From: Rhynchonema sp. JSB1_4
Lineage: Eukaryota; Nematoda; Chromadorea; Monhysterida; Xyalidae
DNA length: 64,000 nucleotides
NCBI GenBank assembly: GCA_030248065.1
Contig: JASAMV010007832.1
Location: 26,620 to 90,619 of the forward strand
Direction: 5' to 3'
The translations under genes and the position numbers were made by a program. Below are positions 56,482 to 64,000 of this stretch, piece after piece. The notes beneath the pieces were generated by a model. That model worked only from the letters and a program-made list of their open reading frames with translations, was not told the DNA's origin and ran no database searches. Every line of letters begins with the position of its first letter. The first letter of the stretch is position 1.

Positions 56482-59400
56482 ATGACCAGCTGGATAACAA
56501 TCAATCAAGATCCGGGTAAACAGGTTCGTGGATACTTTTGGAACAGGTTGAAACATCAGGTAACGCCGGGACGACAGGTCTTTGGAAGTCGTGGACCAAA
56601 CATGACGCTGCTTTTTTCCGTTCAAAGTGCTCCACAGTTAACCTACTTAACTTTGCCAAAGTTGACTGCTCCTCTTCTCTTATCAGACGGTCCTGTAGTG
56701 CACCAGGTCATCGTCAGTGCCGTGTGCGTGCGAATGCACCAAATGGCCACATCAAAGAAGCACCCTCAACACAATCAAGCTGTGTACAAACAAAACCGAT
56801 CCACCAAGTCCAAAGAGGAGTTTGAAAATATTGTTGTCACAACGCAAGGACAATCCACCGTGTTGTCGTGAGCTGTCTGCCCTCTAAACGCCACCGCCAC
56901 TCATTTTTCTCATGTTTCACTCCATATAAAGCGATATTTGCATAGAGCACAACAGAGACGGGCCTTCAGTTGCCATAATAATTTATTATCCACCATTATT
57001 TTCTCTTCCATTCAATCTCAGGACGCGCTGAGTCTCGGTTACGATAAGCGAGAGAAAGCCGACACCGACACGCCGTTGCATTTGTTCCGAATCGCCGACG
57101 AAACCCGACAACTGTTGTCGTGTGTGCGGGAAATGCGAGTGTTTATGATTGTGATGTTGGCTGGACTCGTGATTGCCTTGCTCGTTCAGTTCATCATTCT
57201 CGCGTTGATTGTTTGCAAAATGTGAGTGATTTGATGTCGGAAATGTTACAGAGTGAGTTCTTTTCAAATCGGACTCGGAATAATGAATGTGTATTGATAC
57301 CAGCTGATGCAAGATCACCACTTGATGTTACTTCGCAGATTTGAGCAACATATTTTTGTGAAAAATAGACATCTGCTCACCTACGTACAGTGCTGGCCAA
57401 AAGTTTTTAGAATTTTGCTCTGTGGTCAGAAATGTGTCCGGCTGCAGCACGCAGTACAGCTGAGCGAGATCTGTGTGGTATGGATGTGCAGGGCAGTGTA
57501 CCTGCCACACATTAGTCCAACATCAACCACCAATCTCTGATCCCTCGGGGGCTGGGTGCTCAGGGGGGACTTTGGTCCAAATTTGGGCTGGCCAGAAGTT
57601 TTTAGAATTTTTCAGTTTTCGCGGTTACTTCGTCGTAGTCGGACCCATAAGAGTCATTTATGATTGCAAAGCATATTAGTCGTGTCAGAAACTGTCGTTT
57701 TGCCAGTTTGTCTAGTTTGAGTCCAATATGTCACACCGCGGTCCGGCGCCGTCGCTGCCCCCGGGGGGCGCGGCGTTCCAAAGATTTCGCAGCAAGTGAC
57801 GATAGCTGATAAACTGTTAGTGCAACATTGTCGCTCTAATTGGCTTATTTTGATGTTTCCAATCAATTTCAGGACAAATTACTACATAAAAAGATTATCC
57901 GGCCCATAACCGATGAGACCGCGGTCTAGGTCATGGCATCGGTGGAAGCAAAAAGTGGCCCCTGGGAGCGGCTGGCAGGCCAAAAGGTGCCTAATTGTGT
58001 TGATTCGGATGAGCACCTGTGGTACCACTGCATATAAACATACAACCGCGAAAACTGAAAAATTCTAAAAACTTTTGGCCAGCCCAAATTTGGACCAAAG
58101 TCCCCCCTGAGCACCCAGCCCCCGAGGGATCAGAGATTGGTGGTTGATGTTGGACTAATGTGTGGCAGGTACACTGCCCTGCACATCCATACCACACAGA
58201 TCTCGCTCAGCTGTACTGCGTGCTGCAGCCGGACACATTTCTGACCACAGAGCAAAATTCTAAAAACTTTTGGCCAGCACTGTATGCCTGTGTTTACTGA
58301 ACAAAGGTGTATCTCATATTTTCTTCCAGCCGCACACTGTCCATGATAACCAAGGAACGCCATCATGAAGCGAAACTTCCGACTAACGACAACAACAAAG
58401 CCAAACGCCTCTCCAATTCCTCCGCACGCAAACAGTCATCAGACAACACCGAGTCAACGAATAACCACTCGATCGAGCCAGCAACGCCGAAATTATCGAC
58501 CAGCCGAATGCCCCGCCGGTCGCTTTTGGCGAGCGCGCTGAAACGCCGAAAGTCTGCGCACGAATTGGCCAGTGAAACATCGAACAACGAAGAGAAACAG
58601 CCGCTTATAGCCAAACAACATTCGACAACGATGCCTGAAATCAGGATGATCGCGGACTCGGACGATAAATCCAACAGTCCCTTGTTTGAGTCGGACCCCA
58701 GAATTATTGATCATCACCATGATTCGACAAGGAGACCGTCACAAGGTTGGACTATGTGGTCGGGTACTTATGGCAGTTTACCGCAGTTACTCTGATGATG
58801 ACCTGGTGCACCGTCTGTCTGTGAAAACGAGGCATATCAAGGCACGTGCGGCACAGCTGGCGGCTGCGTCATCAATCTTGGTTTATCGGGTCGAGATGGA
58901 CTCGATTCGACCATATATTTGGTAAGTCCGGTCTGTGGTACACGTCCAAAGTATGGACAAAGCACTCGCATGAACATGTGTAACAAAATGAAACTGACTG
59001 CAACCTGTTTGAAAAACATTTTCATTTGTCCTTCATCAGCGAAACAAGTCGTCTGGGATTCGGCCACGACCGCGCATGCAAGTGACCGGGAACGGAACTA
59101 CCGACCTCAACAACAGCAGCAGCACCAATCCAAGTCCCAACATTCCTATTGCGGCGTTGATCGGCGGGCGCAATGCAGTTGTGGTGCGGGCGCAGGGACA
59201 ATGTACCAGACGCACATGCAAATGCAGAGTCAACTGCAACAGCACTATCAGGGAAATAATGGTATAATATGGATTATCATTATTGAATTTTGAATTTTCT
59301 AAATACACTGTAGATCGCTTACATCATGGCACCGGCCGGAAATGCGTGGCTTTACCGGCATCATAATGGTTCTGGTTACGTCAACCCGGATGCCAAAACA

Positions 59401-60190
59401 CCATACTTAGCTAAATGACCTATATTACTGTAGTGATGCATTCAACGTTATTTTGAGTATCGTCGATACTACATACTGTACATAGGTTTTGGGTGCAGGA
59501 GGTGGTTGTGAAACATCAGCAAACGAAATGGACTTGCTGTCTGTGTACCGATACACAGACATAAGCAGCCGATGGGCATGATAACAATTGAAAAAAATTG
59601 ATTTGAAACGGGCATGATAACAAGGGTGGCTGTGGCGGGACGTACATCTCAGTATTTAATGAGACATTTGGTTCTGGGTTTTTGGGATTATCCACACACA
59701 AAAAGTTGGCTCTCAGATATTGAAAATAGTTTGAAAAATCACATACACATTCTACATTTATTTCGCAGCATTCTGCACCCAAGCCCACCACTACGCCGCA
59801 CCGTTCTACAAGGGCAACAGTAGTCGCCAGTCGCATCGCAGCAGCAGTGCTTTCGATCGTTTAGGGCTGCAAGACCATCGCCTTCTTACCGTATCCCGGG
59901 GCGACATCGGTGATCCGAGGGCATCTGCCGTGGCGATTGAAACATCAACCCGCCATCAGCATCAACAAGACAGTCATCTGGGTGAACGGAGTGGCAGCAT
60001 AAGTCGGCCACACGTACTGCATCTGCAGCCCGAGACGTTTTCGCGTTTTTCGGCCCTGAATTATGGGGCCGGTGCCCGGGGCGCTCGTCAGATTGAACAA
60101 CGCCGGTTTGTGGATGGCGAAACCGCCCTTGGCCGACTGAAGGCCTACAACAATAGACACAGACTGCATAGCAGGGACGTGTGTTTGTAG
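56482..60190 (+). CDS. Uncharacterised single-pass membrane protein with long polar tail, 445 aa
   Basis: Exons 56482-56559, 57022-57221, 58330-58745, 59040-59261, 59769-60190; phases agree throughout. Start at the ATG of MTSWITINQD (an in-frame ATG 36 bp upstream is an alternative). Residues about 67-91 form one strong helix (FMIVMLAGLVIALLVQFIIL then ALIVC). The remaining 350 residues are polar: Ser/Thr/Lys-rich (RMPRRSLLASALKRRKSAHE), a QQQQQH stretch, a small Cys cluster (CSCGAGAG), and a basic C-terminus ending HSRDVCL. Orientation by the positive-inside rule puts the tail in the cytosol. No catalytic motif; an adaptor or junction-associated role would be speculation. Intron 2 holds a Tc1-type element. 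The intron 3 donor is GTTGGA. Three ATGTTTCA motifs lie antisense in its exons. Confidence 0.72.
56905..56945 (+). promoter_or_regulatory. ATGTTTCA plus TATA-box unit
   Basis: Reads ATGTTTCACTCCATATAAAG: the octamer, then TATAAAG 6 nt later. It lies in intron 1 of the membrane protein gene, in sense orientation. Same architecture as 32070-32110. Confidence 0.4.
57388..58282. mobile_element. Tc1/mariner-type non-autonomous element
   Basis: TA-flanked (57386-57387, 58283-58284). Near-perfect inverted repeats of about 240 bp (57388-57628 and 58042-58282). Termini CAGTGCTGGCCAAAAGTTTT share their first 15 bases with C. elegans Tc1 ends as I recall them. The 410-bp centre has no transposase frame. 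Located in intron 2 of the 56482-60190 gene. Confidence 0.92.
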
Positions 60191-60489
60191 AGGGTTGTTT
60201 GAATATTGGGTCAGCATATTTGAATCTTTTACAATTGAATTTTTTTGTCAGTCAATCTTAATAATGTCGCCTTCGTGCGCCAAAGTTCTGCGAATAAACG
60301 CTTTGAAGAATAGGAACATAGTAGGTTTTTTTGGTTTATACATACTTCTTTTTTATCGTTTTTTATCGCGTTCTCTGTGTCTGCTGTTAACCTGTTTATC
60401 GCTCCCAATCATGTCATGAGCAGTTGTGTAGACAGGGGGGGGGGCATGGGGATTAATTTCCGGTATGGGAGATCGGCTGGTATTGTGCG

Positions 60490-60790
60490 ACGATTCAGTC
60501 CCGGGGCACAGGTTCAGGCCCGGCCGATTCAGGCCCGGCTGGAGCCTAAGCCAAATCCCATAAATACAGTTCCGGGTGCAATTCTGGGCTGAAAGTTGAA
60601 GTCGCGTGCACGCGAAGTTACTTCGACTTTTGCCTATACTTTGCACTGTTTCACACGCACGTGCACGCGACTTCAACTTTCAGCCTAAAATTGCACCCGG
60701 TACTGTAGGTCAAACATGCTGGCCCTGAATCGGCCGGGCCTGAAAAACTGGGCCTGAAAAGGTCGGGCCTGAACTTGCGGGTCTGAAAAG
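60490..60790. repeat. GGGCCTGAA dispersed repeat, copy 2, interrupted
   Basis: Left half CAGGCCCGGCCGATTCAGGC, right half CGGCCGGGCCTGAAAAACTG. Same family as 34030-34165. Split at 60567-60705 by a TA-flanked foldback. Confidence 0.7.
60567..60705. mobile_element. TA-flanked foldback MITE, 139 bp
   Basis: Ends CAGTTCCGGGTGCAATT and AATTGCACCCGGTACTG with TA on both sides. Inner arms contain CTGAAAGTTGAAGTCGCGTG. The empty site can be read from the uninterrupted copy at 34030 (CCTATAAATGGGTCAAA), supporting insertion at TA. Confidence 0.85.
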
Positions 60791-61832
60791 TATAATCGGA
60801 ATATGGTATGGAAAATGTTTCACTTTGGGAGCAAGCACCCCCTTAGAAATCACTGTTTTTGATCTCGAGCAGCACCAAAATTGTCCGTTTTTCGCTTCAA
60901 AATGTAAAAAGTCGCTTCCTCAAGCAAAGAAACGCTGTTTTCAATGCCTTGACCTGTTTTTGGCACTTTAGAAGATTATTCGGGATTACTTTTTCAGAAC
61001 TTCGGAAATTGTTGATTTTTCGGGGGCATGTTTCGGAAACTTTGCCGCAATTTTGGGTTTCTCAACGGCACCACCCAGTCAGAAGACTCTCCTCTTTTCT
61101 TGCTCGGCGAGCAACAAAATTTTGCAAGCGACCACGTCAAGTCTAAAAGTATAACTTCTGCCGGAAGCCGACCAAAACATGGTAGTCCTGGTAGACCCAG
61201 CTTTCGTGACATGTTTGTCGGCTTATAATGTGTCACACAGTACCTATACTTTGCTTATCCCATTTACTCCGTACTGCATCCGGCTTGACTGGTGTACATT
61301 ATTCAAAATTGACTTTGCTGTGTATGTCTGTCACTCCACTGGTGTGCTTGTATGAGATGCAACGCAACTCGCAATTTGTTATTCATGCACTCTTGCTTGG
61401 CATTTCAATCTTGTGAATCAAAACTTGTACATATACCATTGCTGTCTCTCTCTCTACGCTGCATTTCGTTACCTTTTGGGAATCACTTTCGCAGTTTTGA
61501 CGAAACAACATGATGTATATGTAGCGGAGAACGCCAAATAAGTCCCCCAGTGGAGTCTATTCGGAAGATGTTCCTGGGTATCTATGGTCATTTTCAGCCA
61601 TGTTTCATATGCTTATTAAGTGGGGGCTTTATTTTGGAAATCATTTTTTTTGAAATCTCAAAGCCGAAGTGAGTCCCACCCAAAAAGCCCCCGGGGGAGT
61701 TATTTGGCATTCTCCGGTACTGTACCAATGCACGTCACAAGCACACTGTTGCTTGCAACTCGCACAGAAACGAGACAGCCAGCAACAACAACAACAACAA
61801 CAAAACATTTGTGCACTGTGTCAGAGTCATGG

Positions 61833-61889
61833 AGCCCTGCAACTTCAGTTACCGTCATGGGCCATGACGGTAACTGAAGTTGCAGGGCT
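61833..61889. repeat. Perfect 57-bp palindrome
   Basis: Arms of 28 bp without a mismatch (AGCCCTGCAACTTCAGTTAC...) around one central base at 61861. Such perfection implies recent origin or active maintenance. No terminal duplication seen. Confidence 0.9.
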
Positions 61890-61974
61890 GAAGAAACTAT
61901 TGTCCGATAACCAACCAGACAAGTTCGCAAAGCTCAAGCTCCGTTACTTTTGAGTCATTTCGTGTGTGCCGCGA

Positions 61975-62095
61975 CTTTTCAAGCCCGGAAGTTCAGACCC
62001 GAATTTTCCGGCCCAGTTTTTCAGGCCCCGCATTTGACTCGTTTATAGGCTTAGGCTTCAGCCGGGCCTGAATTGGCCGGGTCTGAACCAGGGCA
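61975..62095. repeat. GGGCCTGAA dispersed repeat, copy 3 (inverted)
   Basis: Reads AAGCCCGGAAGTTCAGACCC...GCCGGGCCTGAATTGGCC, the reverse order of copy 1. No coding. Confidence 0.65.
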
Positions 62096-62102
62096 ACGGG
62101 AA

Positions 62103-62279
62103 TGAACCGTCGCAGAATAGATTTCGTGACCTTCAAGCACAGCGGGTGCGAGTTGAGCCAGTACTCAATAAACGAGAACTCGAGATTCACATTGATTCCT
62201 GACAACGAGCTCGGCCCCACACGTACTATCTTAATCAAATCCTATTCGACGAACATACTTTGCCCGCGGAAACCGTAGT
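62103..62279 (+). CDS. Candidate exon, unassigned
   Basis: A 58-codon frame starting MNRRRIDFVTFKHSGCELSQ, with exon-like codon choice and a possible acceptor CGTCGCAG just inside. It follows directly on the repeat ending at 62095. No partner exon found; could be chance. Confidence 0.25.
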
Positions 62280-62639
62280 GTTCAAAACGCCCAGACTTGC
62301 AGCATTGTTACCGTATACCACCCATGAAACAGCGGCAACTTTGGAAAGTTCCAACTTCCCCACAGTCGCATGGAGAAATAAAGTGTGTAACTTTTGCAAC
62401 ACATGCTTCGTTCAAAGACTACAGATTAATTACTGTGTAGGATATGCTAAATTGCTGCAGCATGCGAAAGGGAAAGCGTCGACCAAGACATGGGACATTC
62501 CAAACCCGCCCTTATTATCCTGGCTGGGTCTGACCTCACAAAGTTTGCTTGCTTATGGACTGCCACAGTGTGCGCGGTGCACAAGCTACTTATCTATAAT
62601 TGAATCAAAAGCTGCACAAGCAGCACCAGCAGACTAACG

Positions 62640-63770
62640 GATGTACATACATGCGCTAAGAGCTCACTACAGCGACAAAGCAAGCGGCAAACTCTTGTGA
62701 CTGCTTTATTCAGCATGAATGACAATGCAGTATGCGCGCATGGTGTGATATTTTTGTCTTCCCGATCGGCTCTGGAATCCGGCAGCAACACAGCGACGGG
62801 GACGGATTTTCACAAGCGCGGCAGCCAAATAGAGACATTCCTGTTTCCGTCGCACGCCGAAAAACGACCCATGTCCGCTTCTGCCCTGTCCTGTGCCGTG
62901 TTTTGCGCATTCTTCGTGTCGACGGGCGGGGTCTCAACCCCGACAAAAAACGGTGCGGCGCCCGCCACAGAGTGTGATTTGCAGACGTCTGAACCAGCAT
63001 GTGACCAGACCAACACTTTGTTACGGCGGGCGCGGGGCGGAAAAAATAAACCTGCCAGAAATGACGAGCGTTTTTGAAAGCTGTTTCGAGCAAAAGTCCG
63101 TTTTTTCTCCGTCTGCCCAGTCAGATTCTGACGCGATGAACAAGGAACCGCTTGGCGATCGCAAGCGCAGTAGTCACTGCGCGTGCGCTTCTTTTCTCTA
63201 ATGCGCCCATTCTGGAGCGAAGATTGAACAAATGCACTTTCCTTAATACGTCATCTCAGTAATGTCAGCTAACAACCCCGGTCAAAACAAACAGATATAC
63301 GTACATATATGACCCGATCTAACCCCTGTCCCATTCGGCGGTAGTTTGCGCCATTTTTTTGCAGCTTTTATTCGCATCACCATCATTTCACCATCTTTTT
63401 GGCAGCGTTCATTCGCATCGACACCATTTCACGCGCGCGCCCACACGCTGTGAGGTCAATTCTACCGCCGGTTTGGGGTTTAATTTCATTCCATCTTCTT
63501 GTATACATGTACACGCCAAAGAGGACAGGCTTGTTTGTTTGTCTCTTGACATGCTGACGTGAACTGATCCACTATCTTTCTTGCTAAGCACCTATGCACT
63601 AATAGCCAGACTTTTTCTAGCATGATATACCCATGATGTGAGGTGAGGTCATCTTTCGTGAGGTACACATGCATAGGTCAATTCGAGCAGTTCTCAGACG
63701 ATTGAGATGATCGGGTCAGATCTTTGTTGGTCATGTTTGTACAGTACCAGCTGCAATTTTTGGCTGATTG
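62640..63770. other. Weakly annotated 3' region
   Basis: A frame at 62872-63077 (MSASALSCAVFCAFFVSTGG, signal-peptide-like start, then polar sequence to NDERF) is possible, but it overlaps other open frames and GC-rich promoter-like sequence (GGGCGGGG at 62927, GGGCGCGGGGCGG at 63028). I see no conserved gene, RNA or transposon end. Confidence 0.3.
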
Positions 63771-63945
63771 AGGCCTGCGCCTGCAGCGCCTGCAGGCTCA
63801 AGAGCCTGCGCAGGCTCAATACAAAAGATAGCAGCCTGCAGAGCCTGCAGGCTCGGCGCAGGCTTCGCAGGCCCAGTGTATAAGCGGTCGCAGGCGCAGG
63901 CTCATGAGCCTGCAGCGCCTGCAGGCTCGGCGGATGCACAGCTGC
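63770..63945. repeat. CCTGCAGGCTC short-unit repeat
   Basis: Irregular direct and inverted repeats of GCCTGCAGGCTC and GCGCAGGCTC, each partly palindromic (CCTGCAGG). Possibly an edge of a longer array cut by the window end. Confidence 0.7.
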
Positions 63946-64000
63946 GCTCGCTTTTTTTGCGACATTTAGTCATGTACCTTTTATGGACGGAGTGCGTATT

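Noticed and set aside
58737..58925. 31-nt intron leading to a frame with YRSYSDDDLVHRL
   Set aside because: It would need an implausibly short intron and soon meets a stop; a normal intron 58746-59039 keeps phase with both neighbours and leads to the full C-terminus.
1..64000. tRNA or rRNA genes, prokaryotic operons, phage or plasmid genes
   Set aside because: No cloverleaf with GGTTCGA-type T loop, no rRNA signature and no ribosome-binding-site-led gene runs were seen; a tRNA scan would be needed to exclude a missed tRNA.

Overview
This window is nuclear DNA from an invertebrate, most probably a nematode. The genes carry many spliceosomal introns, and three products are recognisable on sight: AP endonuclease (APEX1/EXO-3), deoxyribose-phosphate aldolase (DERA) and the spliceosomal core protein SmB. 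The SmB N-terminus (NNKMM.HLNYRM) and tail (AMQPGYG) read like nematode SNR-2. I could not run a search, so the phylum call is an inference from these proteins. Exon coordinates were derived by hand from GT/AG sites, reading phase and protein conservation.

Layout. 0.5-3.85 kb: APEX1 on the minus strand, 5' end not found. 3.85-7.6 kb: repeat fragments, a 61-bp tandem array and a CCAAT-box-rich stretch. 7.6-11.85 kb: a 141-bp satellite split by one hAT-like element. 11.9-14.05 kb: two copies of another hAT-like family. 16.1-17.0 kb: a five-exon single-pass membrane protein (+). 17.8-24.6 kb: DERA (+), seven exons, with intron 2 swollen to 4.8 kb by nested transposons. 26.2-36.0 kb: a twelve-exon gene (-) for a glutamine-rich protein of at least 640 residues that I do not recognise; most of its larger introns hold small inverted-repeat elements. 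39.0-42.9 kb: SmB (-), whose first coding exon is only the ATG, followed by a 1.8-kb transposon-filled intron. 43.3-44.1 kb: one hAT-like element inside another. 45.3-52.1 kb: a 125-bp satellite of about 54 copies. 54.0-54.5 kb: a small intronless type I membrane protein (-). 56.5-60.2 kb: a five-exon membrane protein with a long polar tail (+), with a Tc1-type element in intron 2. 60.2-64 kb: repeats, a perfect palindrome and weak coding candidates.

The recognised genes are housekeeping genes (base-excision repair, nucleoside catabolism, splicing) and nothing suggests an operon. Three genome-level signals stand out. (1) About half of the inferred 5' splice sites are GTT or GTC rather than GTA/GTG, including those pinned by the conserved APEX1, SmB and DERA proteins. 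(2) The octamer ATGTTTCA, close to the Ruby motif of C. elegans 21U-RNA (piRNA) genes, occurs about 29 times, roughly ten times expectation, several times with a TATA-like box 5-10 nt downstream. (3) Small hAT-like elements with exact 8-bp target duplications are so dense that insertion order can be read directly, down to a 49-bp element that still carries a target duplication.
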